Below, piece by piece: positions 49,746 through 60,994 of a stretch of DNA of 64,000 nt. This DNA comes from Trileptium ribeirensis (Eukaryota; Nematoda; Enoplea; Enoplida; Thoracostomopsidae): positions 1 to 64,000 of the forward strand of contig JASANE010000555.1 of NCBI GenBank assembly GCA_030248225.1, written 5' to 3'. Numbering within the stretch: position 1 is the stretch's first letter; each line of letters starts with the position of its first letter. Position numbers and translations under genes: made by a program. The notes beneath the pieces were generated by a model, which did not search any database, was not told the DNA's origin, and saw only the letters and a list, made by a program, of their open reading frames with translations.

Positions 49746-51231
49746 CCTCTTCTTTGGTATGTACGACGTTACATAAACTTCAAAGAAAATTATTTATGCA
49801 ATAAATTTAACAAAATTTTAATTAGCTTGCGCACTTATTTTGTGTTGCAAACACTTGATTTTACAATTTAAAATGCACCGTTAAAAGTCTTGTTTACGCG
49901 ACAATCTCCAAATGATAAAAACCCAAACATATATATACTGCGATAACAATAATAAAATTTGTACGAAACGAAAATATATGGTTGAATTTCTCAAAATCAA
50001 AAATATGACGTAATAGCTGGCAATTCCACTAACGTTATGCACGATTGTTGAAAATTCCAAATAAATCTAGCAATAATTACAGTATTCGAATGCTAGGCGA
50101 CTTGTTTTTATTCCCGCTAAAATTAACTCACAAATTTGGAAGCAATTTCAGACTAATTTATTTCCAGCCTACGCTGCTTGTAGAACTGAGCGTAGCATGC
50201 ATTCGAATTTTAATCATTTTGATTTGACTTGATCAATAATTTTTACGTTTAATTTATCATAATTAATGCAACATGTTGCTTGAACATTTGTAAGCTCTTT
50301 AAGGTAAACCAATAGCCTGCTCTTACATGATATTGTATTCGTCTGTTGATTAATGTTTAACATTACAGTAAAATATGAATCTGATAAACAAAAGCTGTAT
50401 TCGTAGAAGAAACAGCGTAGATTTTGCTACTATCAGTGACTCTAAGTAGCAACTTTTCAGGCACAAAATTTCCCATGTGCACGCAACGCGACATCATTTT
50501 AAGTCAACGGAGATTTATTCCAAATCAGTTTACTTAGCATGCTTGGTTAAATATTTCATGTGTCTTAAGAAATCAAATATTTGTTCAAGATCAGTATACT
50601 TTTAAGCTGACAGATTTAGCGAAAAGGTAATAGATTGGAAACATACAATGATTGATGACCATTTCCATTATCAAGTTCGCGCTTAATTACAAAAGAGTTG
50701 GTACATAAAACAGTGTCGACGACTAATTTTCATCGCAGTAGTGGAGATTATGATGGTGATAATCAGTGGGCCGGAATCGGAAATTTGGACTTAGCCGCAG
50801 CTCAGTGCAATTTATTGATATGTTCATGCATTCAGAACATTCAAAAAATTTTCACTTCGAAATTTAACATGTTTTGCGAAACATTATTCGGCGCAGTAAC
50901 CTTGGAAGATATATTTAAACCCAAAATTCTCGAAAGAAAATATCGTTGTCTGCGGGTATTTGCACGTAATAGGAACCCAACTAAATAATTCATGCATGTA
51001 TTTCTAGAAACTTAAAATAATCTTAGCATCTAATGCTTTTTATGCAAAGCGCAGGTGCGTCGCCAAGCGTGCCTCTTGTTACAACATTCTAAGTCGTGAG
51101 CCCCTTACATCATACTTTGGGGGCTCAAAATATAGCGCCGCCTTTGTGCTGCAACACCTAGTGAGTGATAATAAACGATTTATACTACTGCTAAATAGAT
51201 AAAACTTATTAATTGTCCAAAATACACATTG
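49746..51231. other. Intergenic AT-rich DNA
   Basis: One open frame at 50698-50988 (+) is less AT-rich than average and reads as possible protein, but it has no ATG at its start and no convincing splice pair. Nothing else was seen. Confidence 0.4.
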
Positions 51232-51392
51232 AGCGTAGTGTATTCCAGGCTATGCCATTCTCGATATACTAAGCATCAGCCTTAACCTAAGCTTAGACCT
51301 TTATATGAACCTTAGACTAAGCCTAGATTAAATCGAGGTGCTGCCGATACCCGAAAGTCAGCACTAAGCAGTTGCTTTTTATACCGTTATAA
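51232..51392 (+). repeat. CTAAGCC repeat family, copy 3
   Basis: Landmarks: GGCTATGCCATTCTCGATAT, ACTAAGCATCAGCC, TTAACCTAAGCTTAGACC, TTTATATGAACC, GACTAAGCCTAG, GTGCTGCCGA, CAGCACTAAGCAG and TTTTTATACCGTTATAA. Same order as the other copies. Confidence 0.7.
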
Positions 51393-52734
51393 TTTGTAAC
51401 CCTTTAAGGTTGTTTTGGCAATTCATTGAGTAACTTATACACTCTAAAATCGCAGTTTCCAGTAAATTCTTTATAAAACTGATATATGATTAAAGCTGAA
51501 AATGGAGACAATCAATTGGTAACAGTGGCTGTGCAACAATTATCGCCTCATTTATCATTTTGAATTTATTTATCACTCATATATACATTTTTTGCAAAAA
51601 TACAAAGTATACAGTTTTATTCGGCATACACGGTGCTGTACGTCAGTACTAAATTTCGAACAATATTTCACTATCATGCCGTAATGTATATATGGCATGT
51701 CTCAAAGTCATAGAGAATGGCACTGTAGGCCGTTTTTTACACTTTCAATTTTAACACATAAAAGGCAAATTTAAATTCATGCATTTATCATGACAAAACT
51801 ATTTTTGTTATCAATCAATTTTTTTACTTTATATCTTCCGTCAGAAGTGTATGCACAGGACCCCATACCAACGTTTTTGATAATGGCGCATGTGTAGTTG
51901 CCGCAAATCAGAATCCAGAATGTGCCTGTTAAACCTTTCACAAATTTTGCAGATATATCGTGTTAAATACTTTAAGTGTTGGAGTAAGAGATTAGGTATG
52001 ATGAATTCAAATGCTTTAAAAAACCATTATATTTGTCTGAGTACATTAAGTAATACCTAGGGTAGCCAACTGCTATCTATTTTAAAAAAATCTAGGTCAA
52101 AATCATGCTCACCATTACATTTCTTAGTACCAAATATGAAGCGGATTAACAAAAGCTACTTACTACATAATTGGCTAATTCGTGCTGGTCAAGGAACTTG
52201 ATTTTGATTATATCCAGTTGTTACAATATATAGCCGACAATTAAATGAATTGGTGTATCAATGCACACCTATATACATATAGGTATGTATTTATATTTAT
52301 ATCTATATAAAAATAAACAATGCGCCAAAAATAGCATAAAAATAATTACAAAATGAAAACACATATTTAATTACAAAATTATGAAAGGTGATATCAGAAA
52401 GAAAATGAAGTTGCTCCAAAGAGAACAAAGTAACAAACAACACACAAAGGCTTGAGCTACAATATGACGTATCCATGCTAAAATGAGAGATTAACACCTG
52501 CTTGGAAAATGAAGGCAAATATACATATCTGGTGTGTTGTAATGTCGCTAAACTGCGATGCCAAACGTACCGTTCCGTTCATATGTTGTCACGATGACAT
52601 CGAATTTTTGAGAGTTAACAAAGACGGTTATATTAGAAAGCGATGGCTTTACAAATAGAGAACTTATAAATAACAGCCAGAAAATAGTTCCAATAGTATC
52701 ATTCACATTGTGGATCACAAACATGACTGTCTCA

Positions 52735-53020
52735 CCCATGTTCTTGGATAACCGATTACTGCCCCCCCATGTTTTTGATAATTAGGTGCAGTTCGTTCTT
52801 GGACCAACAAATTCAGCTAAAAATAATTTTCGAAAACTTTTAAAGTTGTTTTCCCTGAATTTAGTGGTCAGAAACATGTGTGGTTGTAAATTGCTGATTC
52901 AAGAACTGTGTAAGGTGTACTTTGGTGATCTAAGAACATGAATGGCTTATAGCTTTGGTGGAATAGGGACATGGATGGGGTGTAAATTTGGTGGAACAAG
53001 AACATAAATGGGGCACTATT
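52735..53020. repeat. 33-bp minisatellite with inverse copies
   Basis: Exact 33-base steps run at about 52921, 52954 and 52987, each starting TTTGGTG and holding AAGAACATGAATGG or GGGACATGGATGGGG; one older unit precedes them. At 52735-52810 related units appear in inverse sense (CCCATGTTCTTGGATAACC; CCCCCATGTTTTTGATAA). Together they form an imperfect foldback. The 33-bp period is a multiple of three but stop codons and composition argue against a coding repeat. Confidence 0.7.
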
Positions 53021-53557
53021 GTTCATCACCTATCGTTAGGATCATAAACCTATGGGGGCGGGCTAATTCCAAAAATGACCGCGACGTAGCGTGACCGAAA
53101 ATATAGATGAGATGAAGAGTGTGATACTACTCAGCAGAGACGACCGTCATCGACTGCTGTTATGAGTATTACACTGTTAAGCCTAGGAATATTTAACCAT
53201 GTCATGGGGCAACGTTTCGCGCTGTACCGCTGAATTTTATGAGGGCATACTCCATCTGCTCCATCGTATTTTGTTTAGAAGACATTTTGTATGAAATGCA
53301 GGCAAACAAATGTTCCCGCAAAGAAATACAGGAAAAAAATGGTACCCTTTCCATGAAACACAAGGGGAACAGATACAATGTCCCCTGGAAATGCAGGGAA
53401 CAGCATAAAAGCATTGCGGCACACATTTTAAAAGGATGCCCTTACGCATAAAATTGTCATATGCTTTAATAAAATATCAATTCTTGTTTATTCATATCAC
53501 ATTACTCTGAGTAGGAGTCAATTATAAGAACTATTTGCGCAATATAAAAAAACTTAC

Positions 53558-53839
53558 TTCTAATTTTTCCACTTGTTTAGTTAGGTTGTATCGATCGGTC
53601 GAGCTGAAACCCCGATATGTGGTTGATTTGGCTTTGCGACAATCTGTATCGTTTCGTTCCGGCGGTACGACGAATGTGTCCGCGAATCGATTTAGATGTT
53701 GAATAAGTGTAGCTTGTTCGTTATCAACTGATCTTCGGCAATAATAGATATTTGGCAAGTTATATTTTTGACTCTGACTTTCGGTAAATCTTATATTATT
53801 TTCACGTAAGTGTATAAAGTCGTTGTCGAATATCGTACT
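53558..53839 (-). CDS. Candidate internal exon, minus strand
   Basis: The minus strand has an acceptor (TGATTCCACTTTTTAG), exactly 94 open codons, and a consensus donor (TTAGAA/GTAAGT). Both ends are phase 0. The product has a mixed polar composition (RSVDNEQATLIQHLNRFAD; FVVPPERNDTD) and ends RYNLTKQVEKLE, the start of a helical or coiled-coil segment. It is less AT-rich than its flanks. I do not recognise the family. It may splice to 48722, which begins in the same phase with a compatible helix. Confidence 0.55.
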
Positions 53840-55257
53840 CTAAAAAGTGGAATCATATAGTTATGCTATTAAATACATGTCATATAGCAGTTGTGACTAT
53901 TTCAGTAATTGAGTTACTATATGTCAACCTGAGTTGACTTTTGCTATTTGACGCATTAATTAAACAATTTTCTGATTATAATTGTAGGAATATATGCACA
54001 AAAAACAATGCTCTATAGTGTGACTTATAAGCTGATTTAATTCAAATATGAGTTATTATAACGGGCAGTTTGCGCATTAAAGTTATTGCAGTTCATACTA
54101 GCAAAATTTAATGTCATGAACAAGCGGCAGTCTTGAAAATTCTTCTTAAGATTTACAAGCTGCAAGGCAAAAGACACACTGGGCTAACTTAGACTACATG
54201 ACAAAGTAGACTTATAATCTACAATTACTGGTATATATATTTTTATATTGTTATCAACGCGTGAGAATGAATACTGGTTTTGGAAATTCTGTTAACTGTG
54301 CGATATTATAATCCATATGTAGTGTCGGTAAGCAGACACTCATGACAAACATTGCATTGTGTAATTGTTTGTACCGCACAGGCAAATATACTAGAACAAC
54401 CGTGCTCGAACGGGCAATAATACAAAATCTTGCTGCATCGAATCGATGTACTGCCTGCCATGTTCCCTCTTTATTGCAAAGAATTGCATGTTCAAACCAA
54501 TATTGTCATTGATTTTTCGTCTGAAATAAATTCGATCTTGATGTAATAGATAGTCGGCTTTAAAACTCAAGGAGGCGGATAATATTTGTGCAACAAAAAA
54601 TGAAATTATTGGATCTTCATTACATCTGCAAATGTACGGTGTGAGTGCATTTTATTTGCACCCACGAATTTTCAATTTGCTAGGTAATTATAGTGTATAA
54701 CGACCAGTATCTAGGTAATTATTGGTTGCATAGAATTTAGTAAAACCACAAATTTGATATTTAAAACGTTACTTTAAAAAATTTAAAAATTAAAAAATAA
54801 TTTAAAAATTTGATAATTTAGATAGCACCCAAATAATTTATGGAAATTTTATAACCTCCCCTTCAGTTTTACAGTGTATGACCTTAATTGCATAGATTTA
54901 TATTTCAATTAAAATAAACTGATTCGAATTTGCATTTGTTGTTTTCAAAAAAATTGCTTTTTGACGAAAAGACTTGTTTCCATCTGTTTCTAGAGTCAGG
55001 AAATGTTTTATTTGTTTATTAGTATTAATATATCATACTATAACGAACCGTATTAATGAATTAGTAAAAGAAAAGTATTTTTGTGAATTTAGTGTACTAA
55101 AGCCCCAACAACAAGTGGGAATAATAATATTTAGCTGCTTTGGGCTTAGAGTATATACTATAGAAACGTGGTTCCAATATCTCAAAAATGGCACAAATCT
55201 AAAACGCTATAATTTGTAACAATTACTAATTGTTATAGCTTGCGCTATACTGATTCT
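53840..55257. other. Probable intron / intergenic
   Basis: No exon or element was recognised. Around 54770-54830 there is an A/T-only stretch with repeated AAAATTTAAAAATT. Confidence 0.45.
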
Positions 55258-55430
55258 GAGGGGTCAAAGTGTAATGTATGCCATGCCCTTCTCGAAATAC
55301 TATGTCTAAACCTTAGTCTCAGCCTAAGTTTAGATCCTTATATGAGATATACCATAAGCCTAAGCTTAAGTCTGGGGGCTGCCGTCCCCCGAACCCGCTG
55401 CTCTAAGCTGTTCCTTTTTCTAACGTTATT
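55258..55430 (+). repeat. CTAAGCC repeat family, copy 4
   Basis: Landmarks: AAGTGTAATGTATGCCATGC, CTTCTCGAAATACTATG, CCTTAGTCTCAGCCTAAG, ATCCTTATATGAG, CCATAAGCCTAAGCTTAAG, GGGGGCTGCCGTCCCCCGAA and TTTTTCTAACGTTAT. It is the most complete copy; GGGGGCTGCCGTCCCCC is a small hairpin shared in weaker form by the others. Confidence 0.72.
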
Positions 55431-56247
55431 TCACGCTGCGATTTCCACAACCATTTATTTCGGACCGTTGCTACTTACTGTTAAAATATTAAAACAGAAC
55501 CATTTTCATTAAATATTTCGGCGTGTTAGAGGGTGATTATATAAGGAGTTACATATATAAAGCTTGTTCGCTTAATTACCGCTGAATTACACTACAGTTG
55601 TTGCTTAGTCAAATCCGCCATTTCGAAGTTGGTTTTCGCATTGAAGGCTGCCCGCAAATAGAGCAAACAATACTTTCAAAGACGTACAACAGACGCATAA
55701 ATAAGTTAATAGAATGGAACGCGTTGCAATATGTTGTAACGTTTTTGTCGACATGACTTAAACAGTTAAACAAGTTATATTGTTTATCTTTGCTTTAAAA
55801 TAGGTGTGCAAATATTTATAAGGTCAAATTCCTGCAAAATATTACTTCTGACTTATGTATCTCTACGATAAACAGAACAGAGCGATTTTTAATGATCAAT
55901 GATGAATGGTTTGCATATTTTGAACGCGTATCGGCCACTGGTTAGTCTAGAATCAATTGTTGATTTGCTTTAAGGTGGTTGCCCGACACAAGCTACATTC
56001 CCAAACCAAACGGAACCAGACCTGAATTCCATTAACTTGTTTACACTCAGTCATTCTGTATGGCAAGGTTTACATACTAATTTGACATCGCCAAAGTCGC
56101 AGTTCGCCATAATTGGCTCCGATAAATAAATTAATGTGATCAGATTAACAAAAACTAAACAGGACAATACTTCCGCCATTGACAGCGTATGATGCAGTTT
56201 GTCGTCAGATTAAAGCATAAGATTAAGTTACTGAACTCTTCATAATG

Positions 56248-56432
56248 TCACAGTGACGATGACAATGTCTCACATAAAGTGTTTCGGAATACAGCGTTCA
56301 CGCATAATGCACACTCATGTATGCTGATTAGTACTTCGCTTGGCTTCAAAAGGTCGAAAGTTAGTAATTTCGGAATATTTTTATCTTTGACACATTCTTC
56401 AACGACACCAGTGACTTGGCCACACCAATTCA
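56248..56432 (-). CDS. Candidate terminal exon, minus strand
   Basis: An acceptor (ATTAGCATTGCAG) is followed by two bases and then an open frame beginning NWCGQVTGVVEECVKDK, with TFDLLKPSEVLISIHECAL further on and a TGA at 56248-56250. The mixed residue composition is protein-like. It could be the last exon of a gene lying to the right, or an internal exon using a GT within it. No AATAAA was seen on this strand close downstream. Unrecognised. Confidence 0.35.
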
Positions 56433-58814
56433 CTGCAATGCTAATGCTGTACTAGTTGAGACATTGTTCATCAAGATCAAGAACTTTTGCAAAAACCTTT
56501 CGTACGATAATCTGGGAAGAGGTTTAGAATTTTCAGTCACAGAATTTAAGTAAAATGCATATTGAACCAATTGGCACCACAACAAAAACATAATGCAACT
56601 ATGTGATAAAACAGCATAAAATGACGCATTTAGAAAAGCTCAGCTAGTCATTTGCAATAATGGAGGCAGCAGCAAAGCCATGAAGACACGAGTTAATGGA
56701 AAAATAAATTAGATAAAGGTACGCGTGGTCGAAAGAGAAGGAACGACAGAAAAAGTAGTTAACGTTTTGAAAACCGCCGACGACACCATTAGTATGCATG
56801 ATTCGGGGCGACAAACTTATCTCAAAAGCCTTTTGCGAGCCGAAATCGTCGACACTGCTCAACCTCCGACTATAGCACGTAAACTGCCATGCTATAGTAT
56901 TAGTTTCACAATAAGCATGGCAACACACAAATGTCAATATCATGTTTGACACTTCTATTTTGGATATTATAAATATCGCAAATTTATAAAAAATGACTTG
57001 TTAAAATTGGCTTTCATATCAGCGCCAAATCAATCTCAGTCTGCCACTTCTTATTGTCAAATGCAAAGTTAGAAATCACTTTTCATCTTTCTACTAGAAT
57101 TAAAATGTTAGCTGGAAAAATAAATCAAGTCTTAAACGAGTGTGTGATTATGTAACAAGAAGTTCAAATTTAACTGCGGCATTATCATTACGGTTATGCC
57201 TGTAACTAACCTTAATTAACCGTGGAAATAGCGCCTTGTCCAATTACTACTAAACAGTATTGCGGTTCACTTAGCAAAATATTATGTTGAACGCTTGTTC
57301 ATATGCAATAAGATCATTATCGCTCATCTACCCGCGATGATCGGCGCTATATCATTAAATACCACAAAGAATTCATGATAAAATTTTGTAGAAGAATGTG
57401 ATCTTACGCGATCCTTGGGCTGGATATTCTGAATCAATATTAGATAAAAGACAAATGTACACATTTTAAAGAGTTAACATAGCGCTTTGCAATGCCTGTG
57501 CGTTGGATATAAAGTCTAACTAAAACCATTTCACGTTAATATGTTATTGTTAAACCAACTAGACATTATCTCCACCCTTTTATGTAAGAAAATCTAAAAT
57601 AATGCTCTTGCTATTTCGTTATCCAAAAACATAACAGTCTGCTCAGTTCCGCCGAAACACATTCGTAATCATAACGAGTGTAATAAAATTGCTCAACAGT
57701 CGATCATTTAATAATGATATCAAGCAGCATCGCACAGCAAGAATTTTTTAAGAATCGAAGTTCAATTTTTGTAGCATTAAATCTATGCTACAACGTATGT
57801 TACAACCAATAATCTATTACATGACCGGTAGATAGTTGCGCCTAAATTTTTCCTAACTTGACAGCATAAGACGAAGTTTGGTTACATCACTATAATTTGA
57901 TCAACGTTCGTTATCCAACCCTGTTGTTTAAAACCTATTAATGACAATATCTTCTTTCAACACAGTGGATACTACTGCTGGATGCAATGACCTGTCATTT
58001 ATTGTTATTTCTTCGAAAAGCACATCACAAAACGTGCGTGTGTACTACTTTTATTGTGCAAAAACCATATATTTAATAATATACAATAATAGTAAATTAA
58101 AACCATAATTTAATGCCTCTTTCCATGTTATAACAAGTTTACAGTATATACTTGATATATTGACGCTGTATTTTATATCGTTACTTTCATAAAAATATTC
58201 AGGAAGAAACGTTATTTCAGGATACTCCGGCAATAATGACACGGTCTCAGGGAAATATGTGTAAAGGATATAAAAAGTGACAGTTATATGTAGTGTATGG
58301 TATGTCGGTACATTTTGTACCGCATTATAAGTCCCCTTCTGTCAACTCGGCTAATGTTAAACAAGTACCTCAGTCGAACTTGTTTTTAAGTAGAATTGGG
58401 CTTGTCTTCGCAATGAATTTTTAAAGGTTCTGAATCGCATGACATAAATGACAAAATTGTAATAACAATATCTCCTTCCCAACCAAGTTCTAATCGACAA
58501 ATTCACATTTCAGCCTAATGTCAATACATACCTATTATGGGGTCAAATTTTGCCTAAGATGTAGTCGCCGAATATCATTTCCTAAACGGTGGCATCTGCG
58601 ATGTCACACATGTAAAATTTCACGTTATTCGTGTAACGTTTCGTAATATATCTTTGGAAATAGATTCTGAGTACAAATAAACCCAGCGCACTTTGTGAAG
58701 CGTAGGTGAAACGTATCCCTAAGCACATTGTGAATAACTGAATTACATTCGGTATGTTTGTACGCGCATTGTTAGTCGTGTGGGTTATGGGGTACCCCCA
58801 GTAATACAGCAAAA
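56433..58814. other. Intergenic or intronic DNA
   Basis: Open frames at 56725-56949 (+) and 58582-58812 (-) read as possible protein but lack a supported splice pair. Nothing else was recognised. Confidence 0.4.
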
Positions 58815-58885
58815 ACTCTGCAGTAGCTCAGTGATTTTCTGTGGGCAACTTTCTCGTACAAGCCGGGTTCGATACACGGCGCTGG
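58815..58885 (+). ncRNA. tRNA-like pol III promoter (SINE head or tRNA pseudogene)
   Basis: TAGCTCAGTG (58824-58833) matches the A box and GGTTCGATAC (58866-58875) the B box, at 42 bases start to start, as in a tRNA gene. The acceptor stem does not close and no anticodon stem is clear, so it is not a functional tRNA. A tRNA-derived SINE or a decayed tRNA gene is likeliest. No second copy was noticed in the window. Confidence 0.45.
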
Positions 58886-59633
58886 CTTGAGTTTGGCTAC
58901 ACATTGTGCGATAAACAAATTAATTAGGACATAAAAATGTTAAGCAAAAAATAAACAGTATTGTTGCAGTACCGTACTGACAATGACGTGGTGACAATAA
59001 GAGCATAGCCAACAGATTGTTTTGGGCGCACTCGCAGTATGACCTTACCATCTTCCAATTTTTCTCATAACTACCAAAAACAATGCGGATGAAATTTGTA
59101 AGCCCATTAGCCTACCTTGCAATTTTGAAAATGGTACAAACAGAAACATTCATTAACCATTTTAGATTTGAAAAACGCGTTTAAACTAACTCATCCGGCA
59201 GAAATTTCTCCAGAAGCATAATTTCGCTTGTCCGAACAATTTCTGTTTCCGTGAATAATATGAAAATCCAGTAGATAAACCGAAAATTCATAGTTCATAG
59301 CCTGAGCAAATTGATGTGCCATCTTGCGTTATCTACAATAAATTTTAACAAGTAATAGAAAAGCGTTTCGGATTTTATCTTCGTCATTGATTAAATTCGA
59401 ATAGCCCTTGCAAATAATTTTGGCTAAAGAACTATGTGCACTCATTTCATAACAGAATATTTTGTTTTACGAGGTCACAAATTTTTGACGGCGATAATGT
59501 AGAATTAGTTCCTGGGTCTTCCAGTTGAGTCGTTCGCAAGAAAATGAGCCCTATCGCACTATGTTTCATAATGCAAAATGGATTATGATCTTTTCATAAA
59601 AACAGTTCATATTTTACGAGTGTATGATGAACG
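58886..59633. other. Intergenic AT-rich DNA
   Basis: I see nothing supported between the tRNA-like sequence and the LTR element. Confidence 0.45.
59630..59633. repeat. Target-site duplication, left
   Basis: AACG precedes the 5' LTR and recurs at 62183-62186. With TG/CA termini this gives 4 bp; moving the ends by one base could give 5. Confidence 0.6.
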
Positions 59634-59654
59634 TGCAATGCTAATATTTTGCCT

Positions 59655-59689
59655 ATGCAAATTAATGCTAATAATTTGCCTATGCAAAT
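59655..59689 (+). promoter_or_regulatory. Two octamer (POU-type) motifs in the LTR
   Basis: ATGCAAAT at 59655-59662 and 59682-59689, 27 bases apart, are exact octamer sites, the classical target of Oct/POU-domain factors. They lie upstream of the TATA box, where an enhancer would be. The same pair is conserved in the 3' LTR at 61835-61842 and 61862-61869. Binding is inferred from the motif only. Confidence 0.5.
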
Positions 59690-59715
59690 TATATATGGTA
59701 GCAAAAACAATAGAC

Positions 59716-59722
59716 TATATAA
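59716..59722 (+). promoter_or_regulatory. LTR TATA box
   Basis: TATATAA in GACTATATAAGGCG, about 80 bases into the LTR and 27 bases past the second octamer. The U3/R boundary would lie about 30 bases downstream. Identical at 61896-61902 in the 3' LTR. Confidence 0.6.
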
Positions 59723-60006
59723 GGCGTGTGTGATCTCAACTAGTCAGCCATTGTTCATTGGATCAACTGCCGTACGTCGTGACGATTGTTGATGATTCCT
59801 CAATCGACGCCCAAAGACTCAACGACCACAACAACGTGCCGATTGAAGAGAAGACTGACTGAAATTTGATTGAAAGTAAGAACATTGATAATTCATGATA
59901 AGATCAGACTTCAACGCTATCGAAAACGCCTAGCCGAAAGAACATCTGATAGAAAAGAAGAGTAATTGATTGATGATAATCGCAGAACGATATAAACCAA
60001 TTACAA

Positions 60007-60024
60007 TGGTGAACGCGACGCGGG
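60007..60024 (+). other. Candidate primer-binding site
   Basis: TGGTGAACGCGACGCGGG begins one base after the 5' LTR with the TGG expected to pair with a tRNA 3' CCA end. The tRNA could not be named by inspection. Confidence 0.45.
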
Positions 60025-60094
60025 CACGCCGCCTTCCGTCTTTCGGGTCCTGCCGGTCCTTTTCGGGCTGGCACTGGCGCTTCTCAGGTCTCCT

Positions 60095-60403
60095 GTGGTC
60101 CGGACCTTCACGGTCCTGGACACGGTCGCAGTACACGAGGTTCCTCAAGTCGAAGCCCCCTGGTGTACGGTCGCTGTTGTTTCCGGATCAAATGGTCGAT
60201 TCAAGGGCTCCGGTCAAAGCAAGTGGCGACGGTCGAGTATGCTGGTCACAGGTACAGTCAATCCGGGGTTCCTCAGTTTCATCGGTTTTCATCTCCCTAG
60301 TTGCTCGGGTCAAGGTCCCGGTCGACGACAGGCAAACAGCCTGCGGGTCCTGCTGGTCATCGGCGGCGTTGAGCGCAATCCCGGGCCGGTCAATCTGTCG
60401 TAA
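60095..60403 (+). CDS. Leader ORF ending in a 2A-like motif
   Basis: A 102-codon frame (ATG at 60095; the frame is open back to about 59996 just before the LTR end) ends TAA at 60401-60403. Residues before the end read LRVLLVIGGVERNPGPVNLS (60341-60400). GVERNPGP matches the 2A consensus D(V/I)ExNPGP except Gly for Asp; hydrophobic residues before it are also typical. In known 2A peptides the ribosome skips the bond between the final Gly and Pro, releasing the leader from the following protein. The same frame contains Gag 64 bases downstream, separated by this TAA and a TAG at 60443. A leader-2A-Gag polyprotein in an intact ancestor is inferred. The rest of the leader is unrecognised; an overlapping longer frame (59970-60491) is a shadow. 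Confidence 0.55.
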   Translation: MVRTFTVLDTVAVHEVPQVEAPWCTVAVVSGSNGRFKGSGQSKWRRSSMLVTGTVNPGFLSFIGFHLPSCSGQGPGRRQANSLRVLLVIGGVERNPGPVNLS

Positions 60404-60466
60404 CAAACCAAGGACACGCTGGCCGGGATGCTACAACTCCTCTAGGCAAGTGACAAGGCGTTCGTT

Positions 60467-60994
60467 ATGCCACCGACGCGGGACGAGATGATCACGGAGC
60501 TCACGCCATTCGGGCCTGATGTCCTGCAACTGGCACACAGCCAGCTGGCCATTGTTCAGTTTCAAACCACCGCTGGACCAAGTCAAATCGAACGACCACT
60601 GCCGAGCGCTACCGCAGGTCAATTCTATCAGTTACCGCAGTTCAACCCAAAGACACCGCAGTCGTGGTTCAACCAGGTCGAACAAATCCTCGGTTCAATC
60701 GACGACGACCTCAAGAAGCGAAACGTCCTTCGGGTGATCGACAACGCGCTCGTCCACGAGTCGGGGGTCGACCTCAACGCGGGCTATGGCGAACTCAAAC
60801 GGACGCTGATCAACTACTACGCCGACAGCGACAACAGGCGGCTCCGCAAGCTCCTCACCGAGAAGGATCTCAAAGGGCGCAAACCATCGATCGCCCTCCG
60901 CGAACTCCTTGAGCTGGCTCCGAATAGTCAGGATCTCGTCCGCCTGCGCTTCCTCGAGATCCTCGCCGAGCAAATTCAACTGACACTGCACTAG
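60467..60994 (+). pseudogene. Gag capsid fragment
   Basis: The frame starts at MPPTRDEM and contains QLPQFNPKTPQSWFNQVEQI near residues 50-70, then ADSDNRRLRKLLTEKDL and KPSIALRELLELA, ending RLRFLEILAEQIQ before a junction. This arrangement (FxPxxPxxWFxQVE, then RRLRKLLxxxxLxxRKPSxxLRE) is typical of Ty3/Gypsy capsid domains. The usual C-terminal remainder and the CCHC nucleocapsid are absent: at about 60980 the sequence jumps to integrase. The stop TAG at 60992-60994 is a by-product of the junction. In a complete element Gag would build the virus-like particle. Confidence 0.85.

Larger units (their letters stand above)
59634..60005 (+). repeat. 5' LTR
   Basis: 372 bases from TGCAATGC to CAATTACA. 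It holds a tandem duplication of about 27 bases (TAATGCTAATAATTTTGCC-like plus ATGCAAATTA) near its start, a TATA box and a purine-rich 3' part. The 3' LTR is 369 bases because it lacks three bases in the run near 59789. It should serve as promoter and polyadenylation region; no canonical AATAAA is seen. Confidence 0.92.

Noticed and set aside
50698..50988. 96-codon plus-strand frame with protein-like composition
   Set aside because: Starts with TTG, has no supported acceptor or donor, and its length is within chance for AT-rich DNA.
59970..60491. 173-codon frame starting in the 5' LTR
   Set aside because: It overlaps the 2A-like leader and Gag start in a different frame, is Arg/Ser-rich as expected for a shadow of GC-rich coding DNA, and shows no domain.
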